Below the pieces are notes generated by a model. It was not told where the DNA came from and searched no databases. It saw only the letters and a list, made by a program, of their open reading frames with translations. From positions 1 to 64,000 of the forward strand of contig JAYQSH010000003.1 in NCBI GenBank assembly GCA_038146805.1: a DNA stretch of 64,000 nt, written 5' to 3'. The stretch comes from CAIYXB01 sp038146805. Its GTDB lineage: Bacteria; Cyanobacteriota; Vampirovibrionia; LMEP-6097. Within the stretch, counting starts at the first letter, position 1. Each line of letters begins with the position of its first letter. This document shows, in pieces, positions 9,560 to 22,500 of this stretch. A program made the position numbers and the translations under genes.

Positions 9560-9642
9560 AGGTTAAAGCTATTACAAATTAAGTTTGGATTTTAGGAGTT
9601 ATGTTGTAGTCAAAAATATGTTATGATTATCTTTATATACAT

Positions 9643-10217
9643 ATGTGTGATAGTATTAAAGTAAAAACTGAAATCAAAAAACTCTAGATTTCAAGGGAAG
9701 AGAAGTTGGAGATGAGTCCAAACGTCATCAACTTTATCTACAAACTCAAAAGCCATTAAAATTGCCTGAACTTTACAGTCCTGATCTACTTAGAGCTGCA
9801 ACTAATCCTAGTGCTGTGTTACATAAAATTGATGTCGAACAATTAGAACAGGAGAATGCTAAAAGAGATTATGCTAATGCTATTGAAGATTTAAATTATC
9901 AAATCAACGCACAATATGATTTAATCATAAATCCTCCCGCCCCTAAAGCCCGTATAAATACCATTATTGTTAAAGGAAATCTCGATTCAGGAAACTCTCG
10001 ATCAAATTTGGAAAAACAGGTGTCGGAACACTCAAGTTGTCACATAGCAAAAGCAAATGTTGCTTCCGGGGCATTGTTCGGTTCAATAGTAGGGGGATTG
10101 ATACTTGGCCCATTCGGAGCTATGTTAGGGTCGGGGTTTGGAGGTCTGATTGGTTGGGAGGGCTCAACAGGAGAACCAGACCAGCGAACGGATAACAAGT
10201 GGCGAAACCCATTTTAA
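9643..10217 (+). CDS. orphan protein with glycine-rich membrane hairpin (frameshifted near start)
   Basis: The frame from TTG 9762 gives 151 residues, but the protein-like sequence continues upstream in frame (FKGREVGDESKRHQLYLQTQ). An ATG at 9643 (MCDSIKVKTEIKK) joins it through a one-base shift in the A6 run at about 9676. That gives about 190 residues. The middle is a charged helix; residues near the C-terminus form a Gly/Ala-rich hydrophobic hairpin (VASGALFGSIVGGLILGPFG and AMLGSGFGGLIGWEG), a glycine-zipper pattern seen in membrane-inserting proteins. No family recognised. A similar Gly-rich segment occurs in the 61564 gene. Function unknown; a small membrane-acting protein is possible. 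Confidence 0.55.
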
Positions 10218-10454
10218 AAAACACAATAAAAACCTGTAAAAAGATGAAGGTTTAGCTTGACAGTGCCGACAACCATTGTGTAATGACATGAAGAATCGAC
10301 ATCACTGTGAACATCTTTATTCGGAAAGAATATAAATGGACGTAAAAGACGCATATCGCCACTTCTGCGTAATGGAAGGAATTCAATGCTCAAAGTCTCA
10401 TGTCATCTATTTACAACGATTGGAAATGGTGGCGAGTGGATTGACGGTGAATTG

Positions 10455-10678
10455 GAACTACAGGGGTCGTAGACGGACACAGGACACAAGATAGTGTTTA
10501 CGTTCTTAAGCAACATACTAATTTGAGCTTGGCTGAAATTGCTGTTATTTTTGGTAAAAGTTCAAGTGCCGTTTCGAAAATTTTTCAAAGAGTGAAAGGT
10601 AAAATCAGTAATAAAATTAGAAGTCAAATGGATTTGAAATAAATTTTGTCCTTTGAGCGTCTATGACCCCGGTAATTC
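10455..10678 (+). repeat. RAYT-A mini-element
   Basis: A well-preserved 224-bp copy running from GAACTACAGGGGTCGTAGAC to GACCCCGGTAATTC. Its interior is open from near the left end to the transposase TAA at 10641, in the frame of the RAYT helix-turn-helix (SVYVLKQHTNLSLAEIAVIF), but it has no ATG. It could only be translated as a fusion or from a rare start. Confidence 0.88.
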
Positions 10679-11664
10679 AATCCTATAGCCAATTTTAATG
10701 CTTTTGCTAAATCTTCTTTTGATAAATTAAACATCAATCATTAAAAGGTTTTATATTATCACTAGTTCTAAATTAGCCAACTAAAGAATCAACAGCCAAA
10801 TTCTTCCTTTCAGTAAAGGTTCTAAAGTATTATATTCTTTTTCCAGATATGAAATACTATTTTAAGTGTTTTATAAATAAGCAGTCATTGAGATGTTTGA
10901 CTTCAAAAACAAAGCTTTTATTGTTCTGAAACATTCATTTTAAATCTAGCCAAAGATTTCTAAACAGCTTTTAGAAGTTCTAATTGCAATTGATAAATCC
11001 CAAGGTCTTTTTCTAAATTTGGCTCTAGTAACTAAAATCTCTAACCTTTAGAGGGATTTTGGTCTACAAAAGTAAATTTCTTGTAAAAATTCAGCAAGTG
11101 TAAAAAGATAATAACCTTGTAAGTTTTGCCTTTACTGAATTCTTGTGCAAATAAAATAAGATTGTGATCAAAGACTTCAAATTCAAATACTTTTCAAACT
11201 GAATCAGGAACACCATTTGCTTGAACAACATAGTCATGAATAGACCCAACATCTGAAAAAAATGGTATACCAATTAATATTGGGTGATTAATTTTGGCAA
11301 TTTTATCGGCAAACTCTACATTTGCAAAATTTCTACCATTAGTGAAATTAACATAAAAGGCACTATTTGGCAAATTATTCTTGTTGAATTTAAAATATCT
11401 ATCAAATCATCACCCAATAAAGTTGGTTTACCCCCAGTTATCCCAATTTCATTGGTTTCACGGGACATTTTAGTGGTATGGCTTCTAAGTATCTTTGATT
11501 ATATAGCTATCATTTAATATCTTTTGTTTTTGAGACCTAACATTAAACAATAGTTGTTGCATCTTTCCGTGAAAGAATAGAATTATGTTTTGAAACCTCG
11601 ATAAATCTATTAACTCAAGGTTTAATTGGTCAAACTCTAAACATCACCATCCTGAAGATAGTAT

Positions 11665-11944
11665 TGATCATAGACGGACAAAGGACAAAATTACCTTTCA
11701 GGTGTGATTCTTAATATCTAAAGACTTTTAAACTATTAGGGTCGTAACAGACACAGGACACAATTAGTGTTTAATCTAAATCAACATACTAATTTGAGCT
11801 TAACTATAAAAATGTTATTTTTGGTCAAAAGTTCAAGTGCCGTTTTGAAATTTTTATTACCAAAGGTAAAATCTAATAAAGTTTGCAGTCAAATGGATTT
11901 GAAATAAATTTTGTCCTTTGAACGTCTACTAACCCCGGTAATTC
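11665..11944 (+). repeat. degenerate RAYT-A left arm and mini-element
   Basis: A left-arm fragment (TAGACGGACAAAGGAC, then GGTGTGATTCTTAAT) is followed at 11731 by a mini-element with diverged ends (AACTATTAGGGTCGTAACAG to CTAACCCCGGTAATTC). The interior transposase tail is recognisable (CAACATACTAATTTGAGCTT; AAATGGATTTGAAATAAA) but has many indels that destroy the frame. Confidence 0.8.
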
Positions 11945-13249
11945 CAGTAGCCATAATACGATTAAAAATTGCCACTGCAGCGTTTACAAAGATTGTATTT
12001 CATCATTTTGCTCAAAACGATCATATTCTAGTAATGTTCTTATCTTTTTAACTTTCTGTCCTACCAAGAGTGTTCATTGCTCTTAAGTTGTGATATGACC
12101 GAAAGCTAAATTTTCCTGAAAAGCTAGAAGTCAGGATTTGATTCACCTGATTCATCGCCTAATAGCTGATGTTATTTTTAATTACAACTTGAAAAAATTC
12201 ACTAAAGCCTTTATATCTATCAATAATAATAGTTTCAACTTTTGCAAATTGAAATAGGTCTAGAAAATCTTTCTTTGGGTTTTGAAGACACAGCAGTTTT
12301 TGTGTTTGATTCATCAGAAGCATGTTAAACATCACCATAATAAACTAAAAATTTTCTCAACATTTTACCAATATGATTGCGATTGAAATCTTATCTATTA
12401 ATCTTTTTGGAAATAAGTCAAGTATAAGGTATTGGTTTTGTATTGATTCGTATATTTTTATAGCAAAAAATGACCTGCTTATTAATTTCAAGAATATAGT
12501 ACAAATTCTTTTTAAGATTTCCTCCAAGTTCGGTAAGTGCTTATAAAAAATTTTATTGTTTCAAAGTCTATGGACTTAGAGACTTAAGAAAATGAATTAA
12601 AACTTTCGAGTTTTAAAGATCTTTCATCAACAAGCTGTTATTTACACTTCTACCTTTTTGATACAAAATGATTTTCAGGTCCCAATTTTTGCTTAACTCG
12701 ATTTAACTTCTTCTAAAAGCCTTTTAGCTTCATCTTTAGATAGGTGTGTCATTTTTATTATGCAATAGCTTTCCATTCAAATCATATTGAAATAAGGACT
12801 ATTAAGATCAAGTTGTCAAATCCTTTGTTTCATATTGTTAAAGGTAATAGATTAATCAATAATGGATCCTTGAAGATTTTTTGATTTCTTAACAATATTC
12901 ATCTCTTTAACTTGAAGAACTACATATTAATCCAATTCTAAAATTTAAAAGTGATTTCCACTATTTGAGACTTTCAATTATTCAGAATTAGTTAAACCAT
13001 AGCATTGAATTCCAAGCTTTGTCATACTCAGTCTTGGTTCAACTGTGCCAGTCGATCCAAAGTTCTGTTTAGAGGACCTGATTTTTAAAACAACTATGAT
13101 CACATCTGTCACCTCCTTTAACAAACATATGTATAGCTTCAACAACTTCATCCAAGAAGCTCTGCAATAGCTCTATATTTAATGCTAATATCACAGCAAC
13201 ATCAGAATCAGAATCAATAATGAAGTGTTTTGACTATCAAATCATAATT

Positions 13250-13450
13250 GAACTCAGAGTTCGTAGACGGACTTAGTTCTGAGACAATTAAAATGTTTAC
13301 TTTTAAGGAGAACATACTAATTTGAGCTTGGCTGAAATTGCTGTTATTTTTGGTAAAAGTAACGATGTTTCGAAAAAATTTTTCAAAACCTAAATGGTAA
13401 AATCAGTAATAAAACGAAGTCAAATGGATTTCAAAGTAATTTTGTTTTTA
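13250..13450 (+). repeat. degenerate RAYT-A mini-element
   Basis: The left end GAACTCAGAGTTCGTAGACG and the interior CATACTAATTTGAGCTTGGC and GAAATTGCTGTTATTTTTGG are clear. The right end has been lost to substitutions after about 13445. Older than the copies at 270 or 10455. Confidence 0.75.
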
Positions 13451-14262
13451 AATTTAGTTTCAACTTGTGGGTCATTGAATATCTAAATTACAAACAATTT
13501 AGCAACGCGTAACTCCTGAATATCTTCAGTTTCATTTGCAATTAGCTCTAAGATCTTGAATCAAAAATATAGTCCAAGAGCTAGTGTGATATTTTCAAAT
13601 CAAATGAATTTTATCTTTTATTAAACTAATAGTAAGAGAATCAGCATCCCTTTTCAAATCAGCAGAGAATTTATCCGTAAAAATTTATAAAGAGGTTTAG
13701 TTAAAAATCAACATTGTAAATATTGAGATCTATACTTATTGAGTAATCAGGCATTTCAGTTTTTACCAACGACTCGAATAATCAGAAGAATTAAAGAATG
13801 AGATCTGCTGTTGAACGTGTGACATATGAGAAAATGTTAGACTTTTTCACCTGCAGGTTTGGATGATCAACAATTACTTATTAGAAATTGTCCTGATTTT
13901 GACAATCAGCTGAGCTTGCAACTTAGTCACATTTGAATTATAGGAGAGGCTCAACCCTGTTCGTAATCATGTTGCTCTTAATGACTCTACGCCAAATTTA
14001 ATTCCATCTTGTTAATTTTCAAATTGAACACTGATTATTATAGAGAATTAGCTTACAAACAATAATACCCTGAAGCTTTTCATATTTGATACTCAAGTAC
14101 CTATTTGTTGAGAATGATGTCTGAGAAAAAATCAGAGTTTCTACCTTATTTTTTGCTATACAAAGAATAGATTTTGTCATTATCAATTGATATGGGTTTT
14201 GCTCAATAGGTTTTAGAACTTGAAATTAGTTTTATTGGAACCACTTGCAAACCATTAAAATC

Positions 14263-14528
14263 GGAACTACAGGGGTCGTAGATTAACTAGAAAACAAGAT
14301 AGTAACTTTCAGCAACATACTAATTTGACCTTGCTGAAATTGGTGTTATTGAGGTAAAAGTTCAAGTTTGAAAGCCTTTTTTTAGCAGTGAAAGGTAAAA
14401 TCAGTAATAAAATTACAAAGTCAAATGGATTTGAAATAAATTTTGTCCTTTGAGGACTTTTGACCCCTAATTTATCAAAAATCAAAAATTGCTATATTTT
14501 ATTTAGCAGATTGCAAGAACTATTAATT
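14263..14528 (+). repeat. degenerate RAYT-A mini-element plus left-arm relic
   Basis: A diverged mini-element (GGAACTACAGGGGTCGTAG at 14263) runs to the TAA and TTTTGTCCTTTGAGG near 14455. It is followed by a relic of the element leader and gene start (TTTAGCAGATTGCAAGAAC). The order leader-start-codon-mini-element across 14455-14529 repeats the composite junction seen at 241-270. Confidence 0.75.
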
Positions 14529-14762
14529 GAAACTATTAGGGTCGTAGAAATGACACAAGTTAGTGTTTACTTTCTAAAAGCAACATACTAATTTGATCTT
14601 TGCTGAAATTGTTGTTATTTTTGGTAAAAGTTCAAGTGCAGATTTGAAAATTTTTCAAAGAGTGAAAGGTAAAATCAGTAATAAAATTAGAAGTCAAATG
14701 GATTTAAAATGAATGATGTCCTTTGAGCGTCTACGACCCCGATAATTCGACCCCGATAATTC
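14529..14762 (+). repeat. RAYT-A mini-element
   Basis: A better preserved copy (GAAACTATTAGGGTCGTAG to GTCTACGACCCCGATAATTC) with a doubled right end (GACCCCGATAATTC twice, to 14762). It sits about 90 bp beyond the 3' end of the BREX operon, so the RAYT-A cluster borders the defence island. Confidence 0.82.
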
Positions 14763-14851
14763 TCTGTACTAGGGTGCTAAATACAGTCGGGGAAGTAGTT
14801 AATGCTTTAATATACCAAACCAAGTAAACCACTTATTAAAATCACAATCTT

Positions 14852-16925
14852 TTATAATACTTTAGTATAAGTCACATAAAAACTCTTAGTCTTTCTGCTT
14901 GCTGGCATTCTACGGTTCATGCAGAAAGCATTGCCAGCATCGAATGGTTGATAAATATCTAAGCCTCTGTCTAGAATGATCTTCCAGCCATTGTTCGCTT
15001 GGATATAACGAGCGTGAAACTTACCTGAATTATCAAATTCATAACTAAATTGAATACCCACCCTCATACAAGCTTCTTTGATTTGATTTAAAAAATCTTG
15101 CTGAGATTCAATTTTATAATCATCAGCGGTTGTTACCAAGTGCACAGCAATCTCTTCACCCAGCTCTTTATTTTTACTAGGACTTCCATCAGATCCATAA
15201 GATTATTTGCTTGGTAAAACATTCTGATAAATGGATCTGTGATCTGGATAATTTTGGCTCCCCTCAAATAAGGCATAAAGAGTTTTCGTAAGTAACTCCT
15301 CTTGCATCTTCTTCAAAAGTCAGAGTCTGCTCTTTAGGCTCTTCTACTACCTGTTTAGGTGCAGGCTCTGTTACAGAACCAAGCTCTGGCTCTCTAGCTT
15401 CTTCCTCTGCAAGAGGTGTATCTTGCAATTCACCATCAGCAACTGTCTTGTGGTAGTAATTTGGATATTCTTTCTCTTCAGCAGTTTTGATATGAACTTT
15501 CTCCCCAGTAGATTTTTCATAATAGAAATCAACATCTGCATAAGTTTGATCTATCCTAAATAGTTGGTCCTTAACTCGCTTACGCCCTTCCATGGCAAAG
15601 CTCAGTAATTCATTGACTTCTTCTTCACTTGCTTGACCATCAGGGAAAAGTATCTTCATTAAACCTGAGAAGGTCTTATTGACAGCATTTTTGTCTCTAG
15701 TCGATAAAGTCGAGGACAAATCACAAAACTTAGTATATCTATCAGAATAATCAAAAGTTCTTAGATGCCTGAGTATCTCTGCGAGGTAATCAACAACAAA
15801 ACCATAACCCTTAGAATACAATTCTCCACGGATTATATCTATCTCCCAGCCCGGTATATAGAAGTGAATCCTATCTATGAAAGCTGAATCGTGGAACTTC
15901 TCTGGTAGATCATCAAAAAGATCAGAGTGCTTAAGCATATATGCAGGACCGTGTGGCTAGTGTTACCAACAAAGCGCCATAGAAGCTTCAGCTCCAAAGT
16001 CTCAACACCACGAGAAAAGATTTGTTTGCCATGTAGTTTTTGAGAATATCTACAAGTGCCTTGTCAGATTTTTGTTTGCCTGCAAACTCATCAAAGGCAA
16101 CTGTATCCCAATAGCCAACTAGTCCTATCTTGCCAGAAGAATTATTGACGAATAATTTAGCTACTGTGACCTCACCACCAGAGAGTAAAATCCCATGCGG
16201 AGAGAACTCTGAATAAATATGTGATTTCCCGGTTCCTTTTGGTCCTAGCTCTATAAGGTTATAGTTACGTTCACAAAAAGGAATAAGCCTAATGAGTTGA
16301 GTTAGCTTGCCACGTTTACTAAACATCTCTGGATTAAAACCAATACTCTGAATCAATAGATCAATCCATTCATCAGTGCTAAATTTATTGCGAGTCTCTA
16401 TATATTGCTCATAGTCAAAATCAGACATTTGAATCGGCTTGATACTCGCCAAAATCCAAGGGACTGATTTCTTGTCTTCGTTATACTCATACTGTAGGTC
16501 AGCAATACACCAAACCCCAGAAACCAAAAGCTTAGGTGAGCTTTGACGGTGCGAGAATCTATCAGGACTTTATTGATACCAAGATTTGCAAAGCTTGCTT
16601 CATAGCAGTCATCTTTTTCGTTTAGACTCACGCTAATTTTGTCTATAACTTTGTGGCGACCTTTTTCTTTGATCTTAGACTTAATCAAACCAGCTTCATT
16701 ACGGTTTACATAGTGCTCAGAGAGTATCTTTTTGACTGATTCAATACCAGCTTCTATCGAGGCTTCATCATTGGTAGCACAATATTGCCCAAGCAAAAAC
16801 TCAAGTACATAAGATGGCACTATGGCGTTACCCTTTACCATGCTGACCAAGTCCTTACGAACCACCAAGCCCTGAAAGTTCTCGTTGATTTTATTGTCTA
16901 AATTTTGTGTTTCTAGTGTTTCCAT
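14852..16925 (-). pseudogene. brxL: BREX protein BrxL, Lon-like AAA+ (frameshifted)
   Basis: The pieces join into about 690 residues, normal for BrxL. The N-terminal part starts METLETQNLDNKINENFQGL. The AAA+ core has a Walker A (GPKGTGKSHIYSEFSPHG) and Walker B (VAFDEFAGKQKSDKA). The C-terminal part carries the Lon-like S16 region and a tail reading NNGWKIILDRGLDIYQPF, the MIT_C/phospholipase D-like segment of BrxL. Shifts lie near 16530, 15960, 15290 and 15150; in the alternative frame at about 15250 the family-like LFMPYLRGAKII is restored. BrxL assembles as a DNA-binding hexamer-type ATPase needed for phage exclusion in type 1 systems. It starts 12 bp after pglZ ends. Confidence 0.85.
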
Positions 16926-16937
16926 GCTTGCTCCTTA

Positions 16938-19501
16938 TTAGAGATCAAAATCTGAAGTAAATGATCTCCTTAGTGTGTAATTTTTAGATTTATATTCTCT
17001 GTACTCATCAGAATCTTTGACTGGTTCTTTGAGTTTTAAATAGACATCTTGTTTGTTAGCTTTTTCTGCTGATCTACTGAGTATCAAGCTAATCGATTTC
17101 TCTCTGTCTCTTGAGTTATCAGATTCAGAATCAAAAACGAGGTCATATTGGTCCGAGATCAATTCATCGTCCTTGCTATATAGCCCAATGCGTAATTTAC
17201 GTGCTTGAGTTTTTTCTTCTACTGGGGAGCATTGGTACAGAGTTACTGCTAATTGACCAGAGATGATAATTGAACTCGATCCGCCAATGATTTCCACTTC
17301 TACTTGAGAAATATCGCTCTCTCGTTTTTTGTTTACTGAAGGTACTGGGATAATGATCTCTTGTAGTGAAGCTCCGCCATGGACAAACCTAGTACCAGAA
17401 CCCTTGACTCTTAGGCGATTAATAGATTTGGGGATTTGTACTTCAAGCTCACCTGATAGACCAAGCTGGCTAGAGCTGAACTTCTTGAGGCTATCATGCT
17501 CTTTGAGATCTTTGCCGATAACAAATCTTCTATTTTTGAAGCTGGCATTCTCAAAATCAATCCCGGGGCTAAGAAAATCACTCTCATCAAGGGTATTGTT
17601 CTGATAAATAAAACCATGATCCGCTGTGATAATAAAGTTATTAGCATTAGCGTTACCAAGCTTTTCTACTAGGCGCAATAAGTCCCGCAGGCTATCTTCA
17701 CAAGCAATAAAAGCTCTCTCTTCTGAGGCTAATTTGTCGCCAGTATGATCAATTAAATTGTGATAAATGTAAATAACTTCATTGTTCTTGATTAGCTCTT
17801 TGGCTGCTAGATTGTTTAGTTTGAAGATTTCTTTAGCTTCATAGACAGTATTGGTTCTTTTGCAATTTGCTGTGAGTATTTTTTTCTTCCAGCTTACCCA
17901 TAGAAGGTATTGAATCAACTTTTACATTGGAGCTTTCATCATCAAAAAGTTCTAGTTCTTTATTGGGCAAGAGTGCCGCCATACCGAGCTGAGTATAGCT
18001 TGGGAGCATAGAGATAGCAGGCTCTAGTTCAGCCGTGAATCTATCTTTTTGGCAGAGGCGGGTTTTGAGTTCTTCGCCTATTTCGTAGCGCATAGCATCA
18101 GAAATAATTACTACTATTTTGTGACTGAGAGAATCCAGCCAATGAGAATAAAAGTTCTTCTGTAGGGTATAGTCAGTAAATTTCCAGCTCTCTAGCTTGT
18201 CGATATATTTTTGCCAGTGATTGTTTAAGGTGAGAAGGTATTTGTTTGAATACAAATTATCGATATTGGCTATTAATTCATTGAGCAAAGTAGGATGGTC
18301 TGATGCTTGGGCATGATAAACAAACTGCCTGTAGTATTGGTCTATGCGATACCAATTCTCAGTGTATTTTTGATACCTTGGTTCACTGAATCCATATCAA
18401 AGCCATTATTCTCAACTGCATAAACAAAACTCACTGCTGCTGCAAGAGCACTATATTCATGCTTATATTTTTTGTACCAATGGCTGGTTTGTCTTTGGCT
18501 AATGGTACGCAGAGCTTCATCTTCACTGATTCTTCTGGATTGAATAAGATCTCTGAGTTCGCTAATGATTTTTAGTTCAATCAATTCAAAATAATCAATA
18601 CTGAGTAGTAGTTTATAGTCTATATCAATCAGTTTTGTTCGATATTAAGATCGATAGCTGCTTGCTGGGATAGCTTAGCGAAGGAATCAGCAAATAGCCT
18701 GCTGTTTTTCCATCTACGTAGTAGCACTATCGCTTCTTCATTGAGCGGAGTTTCTGCTTTGCTTTGGTCAATAGCTCTAATAAAAGCGGTTTTAAAAAGT
18801 TTGAGCCCAAAATCACTAATGCTGGGGTTTTGAGAATTGTAAGCATAGCTAGTATTGAGTCTTTGGAACAAAAAATCCAAAAGCCCTATTCTAGAGATCT
18901 GCCTAGATTTATCATTCTTGTCGCTAGCAAGTTCTGCAAGTAGATTCTCGACTATCGCTTCAAGGCTATTATCACTTAGATCTTCATTTGCTAGTCCAAC
19001 TAGAATTGCAAGCATTCTTTGTTTCAAGCGAGAAACTGTTTTGTGAGCTTCTTCCATCTTGGCTAGCTCTTGCTTGAGTGCATTGGTTCTTTCTTTGGAG
19101 TCAAAAAACTTGATATGTTCTTTAATAAGTTCAGAAAACTTAAAATCTAGACCTAATTCACTAAGCTGGATTGAGACTCTATCAGCCTTGAACTCTGTGT
19201 TAGCAAGGACCAAATCTAGTAGCCAATTATCCTCTGTTAATATTGCTGGACCAATACTATAGATAAGGAATTTTTGCTCGGGTTCTTCTCTAATGAGCCT
19301 GTGCTTAACTGTGAACTCATTATTTTCTAGTTTGATTTTTTTTATTTCAGCTAGATCAAGAGCTGCAAACTCATCTTCTAGTTCTTGTTTCTCGTCATAC
19401 CAAAAAACTAATCTATGTTTATCAAAGAGATTCAGCAGAGCTTTTTCGATATTTTCGATACCGATTAAATCTTTAGTGAGGCTAGTGGTTTTGCTGCTCA
19501 T
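16938..19501 (-). pseudogene. pglZ: BREX-1 alkaline-phosphatase-like protein PglZ (frameshifted)
   Basis: About 855 residues in four pieces. The N-terminal segment (MSSKTTSLTKDLIGIENIEK to about residue 290) is the BREX-1 PglZ type A start. The PglZ core contains the alkaline-phosphatase-superfamily metal sites KIVVIISDAMRYEIGEEL and NNFIITADHGFIYQ. Shifts occur at the AAAA run near 18636 (CAAAAC), near 18340, and near 17880; continuing each in the next frame restores family-like sequence such as DYKLLLSIDYFELIE. The ATG at 19501 directly follows the pglX TAA, indicating translational coupling. PglZ is an essential BREX component; its catalytic role is not settled. Confidence 0.88.
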
Positions 19502-22500
19502 TTATTTTTCTGTTAGTCCAGTGATTTTTTGTAGTGCTTTGCCGAGTTTGTTGTAGTTGACCTTAACTCCATCATCTAGGTCTATAGCTATGTTCTCACT
19601 AGCTAGTGGATAGAGTATGTCTTTTTCGTAGTCATCAAGTTCTTTGATGATTTTGCGCATGGCTTCTATGTCTTTGGCGGCTCTAGTCTTCTCTGCTTGT
19701 GAGCTATCAGCACTAGTCTCAATAGCTTCTAGTTGTGAGATTTTGGCATTGAGTTTGGAGCGGTATTCTCGAAGATAACCGTTGAGGATGACGCTAACTG
19801 TATCAGGCTGATAGCGGTGCATATAGACAAGCACATTGAAGCTGCCCTTGGCACTAGAAAACATCCAGTAGATAGGGCGTTTTTTGTAGCGTTTGATATG
19901 ATCGTTATAAAATCCTTGATAAAGTATTTGCGTATATCCTTGCCAATGGATTTTTCTATATATTCTAGGTTCTCTTGGTAATGCTCATCACCAAAACTGA
20001 CTCTAAGAAAGCTCTTGAATCTTTCAGCGATATCATCAGTAAACCAATTATCATCCAGCACTGGAATCACGTTATCATCATCAGGTTTTGAAGCTAGGCT
20101 CTGGGACCTGCTTGAGATAGTCAGCAAGCGTCTCTCCTTGATTAGCCAGCACGAGCCCGGGTTTGTCTAGAGAGTATCTACCAAACATACAACCAACAGC
20201 ATAAGAAATAAATTCTTTCATGGTGTCTGCTTTAAGAGTCTTCTCTAGTTTTGCTTCAGAGACTTCTAATTCACCACTATCTTCAATATATTCATCTTCT
20301 TTCTTTTTCTTTTTCTTTTTTGGCTTTCGCCTATAGCGATAATAAGGGTTACAGGTGAGTGTGATTTCTTTAAGCGGAACTTGGCGTGAGTTCATCTTCT
20401 AAGCCATAAGCCTCAATAAATATCTTGTTGTTTTCTTCTTCAAGTTTCTTCATCTCGTCAGTGATGGACTGCCACTCAGTTCTAAGCTTGGTATAAGTTT
20501 CTTTTAGGCTTTTGTTTTGTTCTTTACTAGAGATTAAAGGTAAAGATTGGAAGTCCCAAGATGTTTCGTAGGAGTCCCAGTCTTGCTTTGTAATGGCAAC
20601 AAAATTTAGAGGTTGCAGGGCAGTAGATGGTGGCTTGACTGGGACTTTAGCAATATCTCCAGATTGATAGTTTAACGTGGGATTAATTTTAGAAAAGATT
20701 TCACGAAATACTTTTGAATTCATGAAAACTAGAAGTAGTTCAAGTTGCTTAGTATCACCAAAGACACAACATCCACCGTTATCAAAAATATATCCATCTC
20801 CAAATTGCCTTAAGCTAAAGATTCCAGAAGTGACTGTAGACCAAGTTAAACCAGGCTTAAAGAAAAATTTTTCGTTGGCTATTACGGAATGAGGTATTGC
20901 TTTTATGACATGACCGTTATTAAGCCAATTTACGAGGAACTCATTAAAGCCATACCACTTTCTAAATCCACCTCCTTTATTATAAGGAGCCCATTTCTTG
21001 TGATTAAAGAGAGAAGCATCTTTGGCAGAAAATCCTATGTTGCGAGTATCAACTTCAAACCAGGCTCTTAAAAATAAATCATTATTGGTAGTGGTATTTC
21101 CTTTTCTTGGAGCTGCTATCTCACCGATAGTTTTATAATTTGAAAATAATTTTCTAATATTTTCACTCACCCAATAAGCAATAGGACTCCCTGGTATCTT
21201 TTTGAAATCTTCTGCTGAAGCGTGGTAGAAGTAGCTACAGTTTGGATTGTGGATGGCTTCTAACAGTTGTTTATTTTTTTCTGCTTCTGATTTGCCATCA
21301 ATAAGTCTAATGAAACTACCCTTGAACTCTGGGGCTGCTTGTCTGTGTAGAACAAAGCTCGTAGCCTGTACTACTTCTCCGCCAATGCTATCAAAAGCTC
21401 TTGGTCCCAAATGAGCCATCGAAATTACAGTTTGTGATGCCGTAATATTTTTTCTTAGTTTTTCAAAGCTTGATAAAAACATCCAGCTTTGCATAGTTAT
21501 CATTCCGGCATAAGCCTTTGAAAGAGTTAAATCCTTGGTACGATCAATAAACATTGCAAATAAATCTGACTTGCTATCAGGATAGTTTTGTTTGGCAAAA
21601 TTACTCAGAGAGCCATTCATACCCTTGCCGCCCATGTATGGAGGATTAGCTACAACTACGTGATATTTTTGACTCAAGTAATCAGCTTGCTCTAGAGCTT
21701 GCAGGACTTTTTGATTGATGGGGCTATAGACAGTGTGCATGTCTAAGTTTTTCTTTTTGATGACATCCACTACGTAATTTACATCTTGAACTGCTGGTCT
21801 AATTAATGAGCCGAAGTTTTTGGCTTCTTTAAACTGTCTCAGGCACTCTAGTAGTGGCTCGGTGAATAGATCCCTGCCAACCATGTTTATATAACCAGCT
21901 AGATCATCTTCTGAGAAATCTATATTCTCCAGCACGCAAATATTAGGCTGAACAGGCTTAGAAAAGAATCTTTTGTACTTAGCTCTTGCTTTCATGGTTA
22001 GAGCAAAAGCCGCCAGCTCACCAGCACGCTCATCTATCTCTATACCGTATAAATTATGAGTGAGAATTTTAGCTGGGATTTCATTTTCTTCATAGCCTTC
22101 TTCTTGGTAGATCGCATACAAGAGATCAAAAGCATAGACTAACATGTGCCCAGAGCCGCAAGCAGGGTCGCAGATCTTGATTTCTTCTGGTGAGTTAATC
22201 TTGATATAGTCTTCGGACTGTCCTTGGTCATTAGCGATGTAATAATCCATCCTATCTATAAGCTTGGATTGAGGTTTGTTGAGCATCCATAATCTACCTA
22301 GAGAGTTTTCTACTAAGTACCTTACTATCCAGTTTGAGGAATAACTGGGTAGCTGCTGGGATATCAACAGCTTCAATTTTTTTATGCTTAGGTCTTGAGA
22401 ATACTTGATCCTTACGCTCAGAAATATAATACTGATAAAGCCAGCCTATAACTTCTACTATCGGTTCTTCTTGTTCATCGATACAAGTGCCTGTCACAAG

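Larger units (their letters stand above)
10679..14262. other. ORF desert with decayed RAYT-A copies
   Basis: About 3.6 kb without a convincing gene. The two open frames over 60 codons (11091-11273 minus, 11284-11517 plus) have no recognisable domain and poor codon structure. The stretch is very AT-rich and contains two strongly mutated mini-elements (11731-11944 and 13250-13450) and a left-arm fragment at about 11665. Compared with intact copies these show many substitutions and small deletions, which indicates old, unconstrained DNA or unreliable sequence. I see no RNA gene or CRISPR-like array in it. Confidence 0.65.
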
